Shown: piece after piece, positions 44,668 through 53,651 of the stretch | How positions within the stretch are numbered: the stretch's first letter is position 1 | How the letters are laid out: each line of letters starts with the position of its first letter | NCBI RefSeq assembly: GCF_015163075.1 | Contig: NZ_JADDXU010000013.1 | Location: 124,001 to 188,000, forward strand | Source of the DNA: Streptomyces justiciae | GTDB lineage: Bacteria; Actinomycetota; Actinomycetes; Streptomycetales; Streptomycetaceae | DNA length: 64,000 bases | Direction of reading: 5' to 3' | Position numbers and translations under genes: made by a program | Notes under the pieces: generated by a model | The model's input: the letters and a program-made list of their open reading frames with translations, nothing else | Databases searched by the model: none | Told to the model about the DNA's origin: nothing

Positions 44668-46938
44668 GTGAAACGATCCCCGCACATCAGAGGACTGATC
44701 GCCCTCGCCACCGTCGCCCTGTCCCTGTACGTCGCGCTCACCGTTCCCGTCCACCTCGGACTCGACCTGCGCGGCGGCACCCGGATCATGCTGGAGACCC
44801 GTCCCACTTCCGCAGGGGACGCCGACGGCGAGGCCACAGACCGCACGGTGGAGGTGCTGCGCGGCCGCATCGACGCTCTCGGCGTCGCCGAACCCACCAT
44901 CGCCCGCTCCGGCAGCGACCGGATCGTCGTCGAACTGCCCGGCCTGGAGGATCCGCGGAAGGCCGCCGAGGTGCTCGGCCGCACCGCCCAGCTCAGCTTC
45001 CACCAGGTGCTCGGTACGGTCGCCGGCGCCGACGATCTGCCCGAGCCGCTGCCCAAGCGGCCTCGCGAGCAGGTGTTGGCCGATGAGTCCGGCCAGCACC
45101 TGCGTCTGCGGGCGGCTTCACTGACCGGCAAGGACGTCGAGAGGGCAGCCGCGCGCTTCGACCAGCAGGGCGGTGCCGGATGGCACGTCACCGTCGACTT
45201 CAGGGGATCAGGCGAGGAGGGGTGGGCCCGCCTGACCGGCGAGGCCGCCTGCCACGCGGCTGGAGACCCGGGCCGCCGGGTCGCCATCGTCCTGGACGAC
45301 AAGATCATCTCTTCGCCGCAGGTCGACCCGTCCGTCGCATGCCGCTCCGGCATCAGTGGCGGCTCCACCCAGATCACCGGCGCCTTCGACGACGGCGAGG
45401 CCAAGGAGCTGGCCCTGCTCATCAACGGAGGCGCGCTGCCGGTGCCGGTCGAGATCATCGAGCAGCGCACCGTCGGCCCCACCCTGGGTGCCGAAGCCAT
45501 CACGGCCAGCGCGTGGGCCGCCGTCATCGGCACCGTACTGACCTCGCTGTTCATCATCGGCGTCTACCGCATCATGGGGTTCCTGGCGACCGTGGCGCTG
45601 GTCTGTTACGGCCTTCTCTCCTACGCCGCCCTCGCCGCCCTCGGGGCCACCCTCACCCTGCCGGGGCTCGCCGGGTTCGTGCTGGCCATCGGGATGGCGG
45701 TCGACGCCAACGTGCTCGTGTTCGAACGCGCCCGAGAGGAGTACGCCTCGGGCCACCGCCGTACCCCGCGGTCGGCCCTGACGTCCGGATTCCGCAGAGC
45801 CTTCAGCGCGATCGCCGACTCCGACATCACCACCCTCATCGCCGCCGGTCTGCTCTTCTTCCTCGCCTCCGGTCCCGTGCGCGGGTTCGGCGTTACGTTG
45901 GGCATCGGTGTCCTCGCCTCCATGATCAGCGCCCTGGTCATCACCCGCGCCCTCGCCGACTACGCGGTCGCCCGCCCCCACTTGCGCCGCCGCCCTCATC
46001 TCACCGGCATCGCCCACACCGGCACCGTCCGCGACCGCCTCAGCCGCAGCAAGCCGAACCTCCTGCGCCACCCGCGCCGATGGCTGGCAGCCTCCGCGGC
46101 CGCTCTCGTCCTGGCCGCCGCAGGGATCGCGGTGCGCGGCCTCGACTTCGGCGTCGAGTTCACCGGCGGCCGCCTCATCGAATACACCACGGCCGCCCCC
46201 GTCGACGCCGACCGGGCCCGCAGCGCGCTGGCCGACGCCGGGTTCCCCCGGGCCGTCGTCCAGACCTCCGGTGACAACCAGCTCACCATCCACACCCACC
46301 ACCTGAGCAACACCCAGGCGGCAGCCATCACCGACACCTTCACCGACCTGGCGGGCAAAGCCGACAAGATCCGCGACGAAGCCATCGGGCCCAGCCTGGG
46401 CAAGGAGCTGCGCCGGGGCGCCCTCATCGCCCTCGTGGTCGCCCTCGGCGCCCAGCTGATGTATCTCGCGGCACGCTTCCGCTGGCTGCTGGGAACCTCC
46501 GCGGTCACCGCCCTCGCCCATGACGTCGTGATCCTCATCGGCGTCTTCGCATGGCTCGGCAAGCCCATTGACGGCGTCTTCCTGGCCGCGCTGTTGACCG
46601 TCATCGGCTACTCCGTCAACGACTCCGTCGTCGTCTTCGACCGGATCAGGGAACTGGGCCGGCGTGACCACAAGGAGTCCTTCGCCCGCGTCGCCAATCA
46701 GGCGCTCCTGCAGACCCTGCCCCGCACCGTCAACACCGGCATGGGCGCCGCCTTCATCCTCACCGCACTGGCCGTCCTTGGCGGCGACACCCTGACCGAC
46801 TTCGCTCTCGCACTCCTCATCGGCCTGGTGGTGGGCACGTACTCCTCGATGTTCATCGCGACACCGCTGGCCATCGAACTGCAGAAACACGGCAGGTCCG
46901 GTCGCATTCCCGCGGCCAGGGGCAGCACGCGCGCATGA
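44668..46938 (+). CDS. secDF: Fused SecDF translocase auxiliary protein
   Basis: 756 residues. The SecD half has GLDLRGGTRIMLE, a periplasmic P1 domain, and IGMAVDANVLVFERAREE; the SecF half has GVEFTGGRLIEY and IGYSVNDSVVVFDRIRE. About 12 membrane segments. SecDF uses the proton gradient to assist export at the Sec channel. GTG 44668 lies behind GGAGG. Streptomycetes usually also carry separate secD and secF, so this fused copy is probably extra, perhaps for the secreted proteins nearby. Confidence 0.92.
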   Translation: MKRSPHIRGLIALATVALSLYVALTVPVHLGLDLRGGTRIMLETRPTSAGDADGEATDRTVEVLRGRIDALGVAEPTIARSGSDRIVVELPGLEDPRKAAEVLGRTAQLSFHQVLGTVAGADDLPEPLPKRPREQVLADESGQHLRLRAASLTGKDVERAAARFDQQGGAGWHVTVDFRGSGEEGWARLTGEAACHAAGDPGRRVAIVLDDKIISSPQVDPSVACRSGISGGSTQITGAFDDGEAKELALLINGGALPVPVEIIEQRTVGPTLGAEAITASAWAAVIGTVLTSLFIIGVYRIMGFLATVALVCYGLLSYAALAALGATLTLPGLAGFVLAIGMAVDANVLVFERAREEYASGHRRTPRSALTSGFRRAFSAIADSDITTLIAAGLLFFLASGPVRGFGVTLGIGVLASMISALVITRALADYAVARPHLRRRPHLTGIAHTGTVRDRLSRSKPNLLRHPRRWLAASAAALVLAAAGIAVRGLDFGVEFTGGRLIEYTTAAPVDADRARSALADAGFPRAVVQTSGDNQLTIHTHHLSNTQAAAITDTFTDLAGKADKIRDEAIGPSLGKELRRGALIALVVALGAQLMYLAARFRWLLGTSAVTALAHDVVILIGVFAWLGKPIDGVFLAALLTVIGYSVNDSVVVFDRIRELGRRDHKESFARVANQALLQTLPRTVNTGMGAAFILTALAVLGGDTLTDFALALLIGLVVGTYSSMFIATPLAIELQKHGRSGRIPAARGSTRA

Positions 46939-46973
46939 GGTCGCGGAGGCCCGGTCCTGGACGTCCGTGATGA

Positions 46974-47145
46974 TCAGGCGACGGGCTCCAGCCGGACACG
47001 GCACCGGCCCGGGCTGGGCGACAGACAGGCTGCATACCTGCTCTCGTCCAGCCCGTGCGGGACTCCGCGCACCAGGTGCAGGTTCATGCCACACACCGTC
47101 TGCGTGTGCTCACCCGCGAGAGGGGAGTTGTCCAGCACAACGGGA
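46974..47145 (-). pseudogene. Metal-dependent regulator C-terminal fragment
   Basis: Reads SPLAGEHTQTVCGMNLHLV and SPSPGRCRVRLEP to a stop. The pattern (EHTxxVCGMN...PxPGxCxV) matches the C-terminus of small Streptomyces helix-turn-helix regulators as I recall. The DNA-binding N-terminus is absent. Confidence 0.5.
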
Positions 47146-47236
47146 GGAGGCAGTGATTCTGGGGGAGCAGTCGGACGGCACTGACCTGCCCATAGTCTCC
47201 CGGCTCCCGCGTTCTCAGCTGCGCGGAGCGGGCGCT

Positions 47237-48127
47237 TCACTCGATGAAGACCTTCACGGAGTCGGGGCTCCCGCCGTTTCGGTTGACGCCGATCAAGAAG
47301 TCGCTCCCAATGTGGGTGACATCTTCGATCTCGTCGGTCAGGTTGTTCCCCGGAATCCCGATGTCGCTCTCCACGTCACCTCCGGACCAGTTGTACTGGT
47401 ACACCCAGTTCCACCCGGTTTCGGGAGTTGACGTGTTGATGGACTTGGTGTTCCAGATGTAGTTCTCGGAGCAGTCGGTGCCTTGGTCGGAACGATTGTC
47501 GTGGCTCGTCAGGTTGCTCTTCACCAGCGTCCATCCGCTCGTCAGCGAACCGGCACCGGGATGGGTCCACAGGTATCCCGAGCGGCGGGCAGCATATTTG
47601 CCGGCTCCGTCGGCCGCCGTCGCGCTGTAGCAGAGGCCGCTGATATTGCCGACGGGTAGATGGACCACCTCGCTTGCGCCGACAGATCCCGACGAGCTCA
47701 GGTGAATGATCGTCACATCGGCGCTCGGGTACGCCGATTCACTTCCCTGGGTGGCAATCAACGCAGGACCCTGGCCCTGATAGTTCGGATGGTAGGCGAG
47801 GTCGTTGCCGTGGCCGAGTGCGGGTATGGAGGTCGGCGCCCCGGCGCAGGTCCAGCTGGCGCCGTCCCAGGTCGAGCCGTCACGCAACCACCTGGACAGG
47901 ACCGGCTCGGCCCCGCCCGCCTTGGTGAAGATGATGTAGAGCTGGCCGCCCGGCCCCGCGACCATGCCTTGCATGACGGTGCGTCCTGCCTTGCATGCAC
48001 TGCTGTTCGGGATGTTCAGCCGTTCCGCCCCGCTCCTGTCTGTGGCGGCGTAGGCGGACGTTGTCGAGACAATGGCGATTCCGGTCAGGAGTGCCAGTAC
48101 GGACGCGAAACTCAGTAGCCTTTTCAC
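47237..48127 (-). CDS. Secreted protein, likely beta-propeller, unknown
   Basis: 296 residues with a signal peptide (RLLSFASVLALLTGIAIV, cleavage near SAYA). The mature part has repeated motifs with Gly-Asn and aromatic residues (GHGNDLAYHPNYQG, SGYLWTHPGAG, TDCSENYIWNTKS, WNWVYQYNWSGGDV), suggesting beta-propeller blades. GTG 48127 lies behind AGGAGAGG. No family is recognised; a carbohydrate-binding or lectin-like role is possible. Confidence 0.7.
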   Translation of the reverse strand: MKRLLSFASVLALLTGIAIVSTTSAYAATDRSGAERLNIPNSSACKAGRTVMQGMVAGPGGQLYIIFTKAGGAEPVLSRWLRDGSTWDGASWTCAGAPTSIPALGHGNDLAYHPNYQGQGPALIATQGSESAYPSADVTIIHLSSSGSVGASEVVHLPVGNISGLCYSATAADGAGKYAARRSGYLWTHPGAGSLTSGWTLVKSNLTSHDNRSDQGTDCSENYIWNTKSINTSTPETGWNWVYQYNWSGGDVESDIGIPGNNLTDEIEDVTHIGSDFLIGVNRNGGSPDSVKVFIE

Positions 48128-48249
48128 GCGGTGCCTCTCCTTTGTGGATGACGGGAGAGGCTAGCATTTGACATGCGCTCTGCATCTGATGTGACGTCAA
48201 CCTGCCTTGAAATGCACGACCGTGACGGCACGTCAGCTCCCTGCGCCGA

Positions 48250-48530
48250 GTCGGCCCGCCGCTTGCGGCCCTTCCCGGTCGGGCCCATGTTCATCAGTGC
48301 CATGTAGATGCGGTTGAGGGTGGCCGTGACCGCGGCGGCGTAGGCGTCCCTGCGGTCGATGAAGGCGGCGTCGACCAGCTCGGTCTTGGTGGGGGAGTGT
48401 CGGAACGTGGTGGTGATCCCCACCCCTGACTCGAGGCGTTCAGGCCGTCCCTCGCGACGACCTGGCGCGCGGCGACGACGATCCGCTCCCGGTTGCGCTC
48501 GGCGTCGGTGCGCGGGGGCTGCCCGGCGGG
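48250..48530 (-). pseudogene. Broken TetR-family regulator
   Basis: The minus strand first reads DAERNRERIVVAARQVVARDGLNASS and, after a frameshift, GVGITTTFRHSPTKTELVDAAFIDRRDAY. Together they are a TetR helix-turn-helix region with the middle of the motif deleted. No ligand domain of normal length follows. Divergent from the SDR gene, so it was probably its repressor. Confidence 0.7.
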
Positions 48531-48631
48531 GGCGTCGAGATGCTGGTCGCCACGGGGTATCCGTAGGAGTCCCAGCAATCGGATTGCCCTATCCATTTTT
48601 GATGGTACGGTTGATCGCGTGGAACCGGAAT

Positions 48632-48662
48632 GGCCTATCCGCATCCTTGAATCGGATAGGCC
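48632..48662. promoter_or_regulatory. Palindromic operator upstream of the SDR gene
   Basis: GGCCTATCCG (48632-48641) and CGGATAGGCC (48653-48662) form a perfect 10-bp inverted repeat. A related half-site pair (CGGATTGCCCTATCC) lies about 40 bases to the left. Probably the binding site of the now broken TetR regulator. Confidence 0.65.
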
Positions 48663-48711
48663 TCTCCGGATATCCGCCGCTTCGTTCGTCCACCTTTCGG
48701 AAAGGATCGCT

Positions 48712-49386
48712 GTGACCAGCATCGCCATCGTCGGGGCCGGCCCTCAGCTCGGCCTGGCCATCGCCCGCACCTTCGGCTCCCAGGGCTTCGACGTCGCGCT
48801 GATCTCCCGCAACCGGGAGAAGCTCGACACCCTCGTCGGCAAGCTCACCGCAGAGGGCATCGCCGCCGCGGCGTTCCCCGCCGACGTCCTCGACCGCGAC
48901 GCGCTCGGACAGGCACTCCAGGAGGCCGCCGCGAAGTTCGGCGGCGTCGATGTCCTGGAGTACTCCCCGGTCGCAGGCTTCACCACTGTCATGACCACCC
49001 CCGCCGAGACCGAACCGGCTCACGTCCAGCACGAGATGGAGTTCCAGCTCTACGGCGCGATCGCCGCGACCCGTGCCGTGCTCCCGGCGATGCGACAGGC
49101 CGGCGCGGGCACCCTGCTCTACACCACCGGCGCGGGCTCCATCGACCCCGTGCCGCAGGTCGGAAACATCAACGCCGCCGCCGCGGCGCTGCGCAACTGG
49201 GTGATCAACCTGCACAAGGAACTGGAAGGCACCGGCATCCAGGCGGCCCACGTCGGCATCGACGTCTCGATCGGCACCCCGGCCGTCCCAGGATTCCCCA
49301 CGGCCCAGCCCGAGGAGATCTCGCCCGTCTACTGGGACCTGCACACCGCCAAGCGCGACCAGGCCGAACTCGTCTTCAGCCGCTGA
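48712..49386 (+). CDS. Short-chain dehydrogenase (SDR family)
   Basis: 224 residues. Cofactor loop IVGAGPQLGLAIARTF (GxGxxxGxA-like) at the N-terminus, SRNREKL, and FPADVLDR follow the SDR pattern. The usual Tyr-x-x-x-Lys catalytic pair is not obvious; the segment has GNINAAAAALRNWV instead, so activity may be atypical. GTG 48712 lies behind GGAAAGG. Downstream are degraded hydrolase genes. Confidence 0.85.
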   Translation: MTSIAIVGAGPQLGLAIARTFGSQGFDVALISRNREKLDTLVGKLTAEGIAAAAFPADVLDRDALGQALQEAAAKFGGVDVLEYSPVAGFTTVMTTPAETEPAHVQHEMEFQLYGAIAATRAVLPAMRQAGAGTLLYTTGAGSIDPVPQVGNINAAAAALRNWVINLHKELEGTGIQAAHVGIDVSIGTPAVPGFPTAQPEEISPVYWDLHTAKRDQAELVFSR

Positions 49387-49508
49387 GCCCACGCCGTCCT
49401 TGTTCTGCTTCGTCGAAACCGGATCGCGCCGCCGCGGTCGGCCACCCCAGCGGCGCGATCCTCAACCGGCACCAACACCCTTCTCAACCCTCCAGTCGAG
49501 ATGAACTC

Positions 49509-50291
49509 ATGACATACGCCTACGATCCCCAGATCACGCCCTGGCTCGAGATGCTCCCCAACGGGCCGTTCGCAGACTTCCGTGAGCTGCGCACCGTAGC
49601 CGAGGCAGCGGTCCGAGCCGGACTGCCTTCCTACGAGCCGGACATCCCGATCAGCACCCGCGACCTCACCGTCCCCGGACCCGACGACGCACCCGACGTC
49701 ATGGTCCGCGTCTACACGCCGGCCGAACGCGACGAACTCCTGCCCGGCCTGCTGTACATCCACGGCGGCGGCTTCATCATGGGCAGCGTCGAGCAGTTCG
49801 ACGCCCAGGCCACCCGCATCGCCGCCGAGGTCGGCACGGTCGTGGTCTCCGTCGAGTACCGCCTCGCCCCCGAGAACCCTACCCCGCCGGGCTGGGGTCC
49901 CCGAACTCGACGACCGCCTCCAGACGCCGTCGATGCGTGACTACGACGACGTCCCGCTGTGGAACAGCCACGCCAGCAGAATCAGTTGGGACTGCTATCT
50001 CGGCGAGGGCCGCCGGGGCACCGCCGACGTGTCCCCGTACGCCGCACCCGCGTGCGCCCAGGAGCTGACCGGACTGCCGCCCGCATTCGTCACGGCCAGT
50101 CAGTACGACCCGTTCCGCGACGAGGATGTCGACTACGCCCAGCGTCTCGCCCAGGCCGACGTCCCCCCGAACTCACCCTCTACCCCGGCGTCCTGCACGG
50201 AGGCGTCATCCCTGAGTCCGCGACGGGTGAACGCGTGGTCACCGACACGCTCGCGGCACTGCGCCGCGGCCTCGGCGTACAAAGCGGCTGA
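49509..50291 (+). pseudogene. Hormone-sensitive-lipase-type esterase, deleted and frameshifted
   Basis: The 5' part reads LLYIHGGGFIMGS (oxyanion motif) and VEYRLAPENP. Then the frame changes and continues in the next frame as PELDDRLQTPS, ISWDCYLGEG and PPAFVTASQYDPFRDED, and a second shift leads to LYPGVLHGGV and the stop. The nucleophile region (GDSAGG) of about 60-100 residues is missing. Two lesions make it inactive. Confidence 0.75.
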
Positions 50292-50400
50292 CGCGTTCCC
50301 CTGTACGTATCCACATCGCCCGCCCGGAGAGAACCGCCGCCCTGCGCGAACCCCGTCAATCGGCGCGCCGCACCAGGCCATCTCAGGAAGACACGCGATG

Positions 50401-50808
50401 ACTCTGACGGCCAGTCCACCCGGTCACGGCCCCAAGGCCGTCGGCCACCTTGCTCGCCGAGCGGATGACACACGGCGAGCAGGAGCGCCCCACGACGTCG
50501 CGAACATCCCGTCCCCGGCGTTCGCCCCGGGACACACGCTCCCGCCGAGTCCCGCCCGGTTACGGCGGCCGCGACCGCATGCTCACGGGGCCGCGGCCCG
50601 GCTGACGACCGCCGTGACAGCAGCCGGCGTACCGCACGATGTGAAGGAGCACCCGGCAGCCGGGGAACCTCCTCCCTCAACGCGGCGACAACGCCCCGCG
50701 CCGCTCCGCCCCCTGCGCGGCGCGGGGACCGGGCCCGAGCCGGCATCCACCACCCACGCCTGGCGCCAGATCGATCCGTTCCTCGGCGAGCACCCGGCGG
50801 ATCCGTGA
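50401..50808 (+). pseudogene. Dienelactone hydrolase-like remnant
   Basis: Only the 3' part is recognisable: RLTTAVTAAGVPHDVKEHPAAG and, near the end, GPEPASTTHAWRQIDPFLGEH, typical of the C-terminus of dienelactone hydrolases. The nucleophile region cannot be found. The preceding sequence is Pro/Arg-rich noise. Confidence 0.5.
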
Positions 50809-50958
50809 CGTCCGACGCGGTCACTTCTGCCCGGGGCACGAACGCCCGGATCCGAAAGTCCACCCCGCGGTGCCGACCCCCGCCGGTCGCCCCGCCGCCC
50901 CGGCTGACCGAGCCCCTCCCTCAGCAATCCCCCCACCTATTCGAGGAGCAGACCGGAA

Positions 50959-51200
50959 ATGACCACAACGACCACCGATCCGTCCTACGTCGATCCCGCG
51001 CTGGTCACCCCGCGTGCGATACGCCTGGTCGAGGCGTTCAAGGACGCCCTGGCCCAGCTGCGTGACGAGGAGGGCCTGACCTTCGACGACCTCAACGCGG
51101 CCGCCGACGTCCTGCAGCGGATCCAGACGGCCACCGGCGCATGCATCAGCCCCGGCGGCAGGAGCCCAGCCGGCGGCGAAGCCGCCCGGAGCCGCCCGCC
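50959..51200 (+). pseudogene. Intradiol dioxygenase-like N-terminal fragment
   Basis: ATG 50959 has a GAGGAG site. The first 55 codons (VTPRAIRLVEAFKDALAQL, LTFDDLNAAADVLQRI) resemble the N-terminal dimerisation helix of catechol/hydroxyquinol dioxygenases. The sequence then becomes Pro/Arg-rich; in another frame it ends RPEPPAADA-stop near 51210. The iron-binding domain is absent. Confidence 0.5.
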
Positions 51201-51324
51201 GCCGACGCCTGACACCCCTCGGCGCAGCCATGACGCGGCGTGGCCGACTGTCTGTCGGAACGTCGGACGCCCGTACCGGCGCGAGCACCGCGCATCACCT
51301 CTGGCACCCGAAGGCACCGACTCA

Positions 51325-52860
51325 TCAACGGCCCTGCCCGAAGTCGGCCGCGGGGAGGAGCAGGCGGAAAGTGCAGCCCTCGCCCGGGACGGTATCGAGT
51401 TCGAGACGGCCGCCATGGCCCTGGGCGATGGCCGCGGCGATGGCGAGACCGAGGCCGCTCCCGCCGTGGCTGCGGGAACGGGCGGGGTCGGCCCGGTAGA
51501 AGCGCTCGAAGACGTGCTCGGCGTCGACGGGGGCGAGGCCCGGTCCTTCGTCCGCCACCTCGATCACGCTGACCGGGAGGCGCTCCGGGAGCGGCGGCGA
51601 GGCCGAGGTGCGTCCCGGCCGGTCGGTGCCGCCGGTTCCGGGTCCGGTCTCTGTCGTGCCCACCCGTACGTGGACACGGGTGCCCGGCGGCGTGTGGACG
51701 CGGGCATTGGACAGCAGATTCTCCAGGATCTGGCCCAGTCGGCGCGGGTCGCCGACGGTCTCGGCCACATCGAGTTCCTCGGTGCCGCCCGGATCTGCCG
51801 GAGTGTGCAGCGGGCCGAGGTCGACGGGATGAGACTGGCTGTGGACGGCGGCCGCGCTCACCGCGTCCGCCGCGAGGGAGAGCAGGTCGACCCGTTCTCT
51901 GCGGTAGGAGGGTTCGCGGTCCAGGGTGGCGAGCAGTTGGAGGTCGTCGACGAGCAGGCTCATGCGCTCCGCGTTCTGCGCGATGAACCGGTTGGCCTCC
52001 CGCAGCTCATGCTCCGGGCGCCGCTCCGGACGCAGCGCGAGCTGGGCGTAGCCCTGGATGGCGGTGAGCGGAGTGCGCAGTTCGTGCCCGGCGTCCGCGA
52101 CGAACCGGCGCAGCCGTGCCTCGGAGGCCTCTCGGGCCAGCAGGGCGGTCTGCAGTTTGTCGAGCATGGAATTCAACACCCGGCCGAGCCGTCCGATCTC
52201 GGTGCGCGGGTCGGTGTCCGGCAGCCGCAGATCGAGCCGGCCCGCGGTGATGTCCTGGGCGGTTCGCTCCGTCCTGGTCAGTGGCAGCAGTCCCAGCCTG
52301 ACCACCCACCGGCCCAGGGCGAGCAGGCCGGCGATCGTGACAGCGAGCAGCACGGCGTTCAGCCACAACAGCTTCGAGGTGGCGCCGTCGACGGTGTCGA
52401 GCGGCAGGGCGACCACCGCGCTCATGCCGTCCGGGCCGGGATTGAGCAACACCCGCCAGCGGCCGTCACCGCTGATGGCGGACACAGTTTCCGGATGCCC
52501 GTCCCGCACGCCGAGGTCCTGCGCCTGATCGGCCAGCCGTGGCCCCGGCTTTGCCTCCGTGCCGAGGGAGTTGTTCAGGCGATGCCCGGAGGAGTCGTAG
52601 AAGTAGACGTGGAAATCCGACGGCAGCACGTCCGGGCGTTCGGTCGGCGCGGGGAAAGCGCCACGGAGGGCGTCGTAGAAGGCCGGGGTCGGGGGGTGGA
52701 ACTCCACCAGCTGCTGGTCGACGCGATCGAGCAGCCAGGAGCGGAGCACCACGTAGCCGATGGCCTGGGAGATCAGGACCGCCGCCGTGGCAAGGACAGT
52801 CACGCCGAGGATCAGTCGTTGTCGCAGTGAGCCGGGCGGCCGGGGCAGGCGGGGGATCAC
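51325..52860 (-). CDS. OmpR-type sensor histidine kinase A
   Basis: 511 residues. Membrane segment 1 (LILGVTVLATAAVLISQAIGY), an extracellular domain of about 130 residues with HVYFYDSSGHRL, membrane segment 2 (LLWLNAVLLAVTIAGLLAL), a HAMP domain, HisKA with the active His in FVADAGHELRTPLTAIQGY, and HATPase motifs (ILENLLSNARVHT, EVADEGPGL, GSGLGLAI). GTG 52860 overlaps the stop of its response regulator. Close paralogue of the kinase at 58229. Confidence 0.92.
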   Translation of the reverse strand: MIPRLPRPPGSLRQRLILGVTVLATAAVLISQAIGYVVLRSWLLDRVDQQLVEFHPPTPAFYDALRGAFPAPTERPDVLPSDFHVYFYDSSGHRLNNSLGTEAKPGPRLADQAQDLGVRDGHPETVSAISGDGRWRVLLNPGPDGMSAVVALPLDTVDGATSKLLWLNAVLLAVTIAGLLALGRWVVRLGLLPLTRTERTAQDITAGRLDLRLPDTDPRTEIGRLGRVLNSMLDKLQTALLAREASEARLRRFVADAGHELRTPLTAIQGYAQLALRPERRPEHELREANRFIAQNAERMSLLVDDLQLLATLDREPSYRRERVDLLSLAADAVSAAAVHSQSHPVDLGPLHTPADPGGTEELDVAETVGDPRRLGQILENLLSNARVHTPPGTRVHVRVGTTETGPGTGGTDRPGRTSASPPLPERLPVSVIEVADEGPGLAPVDAEHVFERFYRADPARSRSHGGSGLGLAIAAAIAQGHGGRLELDTVPGEGCTFRLLLPAADFGQGR

Positions 52861-53600
52861 TGCTCCGGCGTCCCCTCGTGGTCGCGGGGCAGCCGCAGGC
52901 AGTAGCCGACGCCGCGCACGGTCTGGATGAGCGGCGGCTCGAAGCAGTCGATCTTCCTGCGCAGGTAGCGGACGTACGTCTCGATGATCCTGGCGTCACC
53001 GGCGAAGTCGTAGCTCCAGACGTGGTCAAGGATCTGGACCTTGCTCACCACCTGGCCGGCGTTGGACAGGAGGTAGGCCAGGAGCTTGAACTCGGTCGGG
53101 GACAGGGCGATGTACTGTCCCGCGCGGTGCACCTCGTGAGCGCCCTCGTCGAGTTCGAGGTCGGCGTAGCGCAGGACGCTCGGGAGTGGGAGTGCCGCGT
53201 CCACTGGTGCCGTGCGGCGCAGGATGGCCTCGATGCGCAGCAGCACCTCCTCGATGCTGAACGGTTTGGAGACGTAGTCGTCGCCGCCGGCGCTCAGGCC
53301 CTGGATGCGGTCGTCGGTGCCGGTGCGGGCGGTCAGGAACAGGATCGGACAGTCGTCACCCGCCGCCCGCAGCCTGCGGGTCACCTCGAAGCCGTCCAGG
53401 TCGGGCAGCATCACGTCGAGCAGCACCAGGTGCGGTCGCAGGCGTTCGACCTCGACGAGGGCGGACTGTCCGGTGTCGGTGCTGCTCACCTCATATCCGG
53501 TCAGGCGGAGCGTCGCCTCCAGCAGGGTGCGGATGCTGGGCTCGTCCTCGACCACGAGAAGCCGATGTCGCGGACGAGTCGTTGCGGACTGCTCGGTCAT
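52857..53600 (-). CDS. OmpR-type response regulator A
   Basis: 247 residues. Receiver VVEDEPSIRTLLE with the phosphorylated Asp in LVLLDVMLPDLDGF and the conserved Lys in DDYVSKPFS, then a winged-helix domain (ELDEGAHEVHRAG, LSPTEFKLLAYLL, TYVRYLRRKID, RGVGYCLR). Lies about 50 bases after the GT39-like gene and probably regulates the upstream locus. Confidence 0.93.
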   Translation of the reverse strand: MTEQSATTRPRHRLLVVEDEPSIRTLLEATLRLTGYEVSSTDTGQSALVEVERLRPHLVLLDVMLPDLDGFEVTRRLRAAGDDCPILFLTARTGTDDRIQGLSAGGDDYVSKPFSIEEVLLRIEAILRRTAPVDAALPLPSVLRYADLELDEGAHEVHRAGQYIALSPTEFKLLAYLLSNAGQVVSKVQILDHVWSYDFAGDARIIETYVRYLRRKIDCFEPPLIQTVRGVGYCLRLPRDHEGTPEQ

Positions 53601-53651
53601 GACGTGATGCTGGTCCGTTCTCCCGTGTGGTCCCCGTTGCTCCGGCGTCGC

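Noticed and set aside
45208..47094. 628-codon open frame opposite SecDF
   Set aside because: Composition is the mirror of a highly conserved gene; no ribosome site or motif.
50959..52830. 623-codon frame starting with a good ribosome site
   Set aside because: Only the first 55 codons look coding; the rest runs antisense through sensor kinase A. Treated as a truncated dioxygenase fragment.
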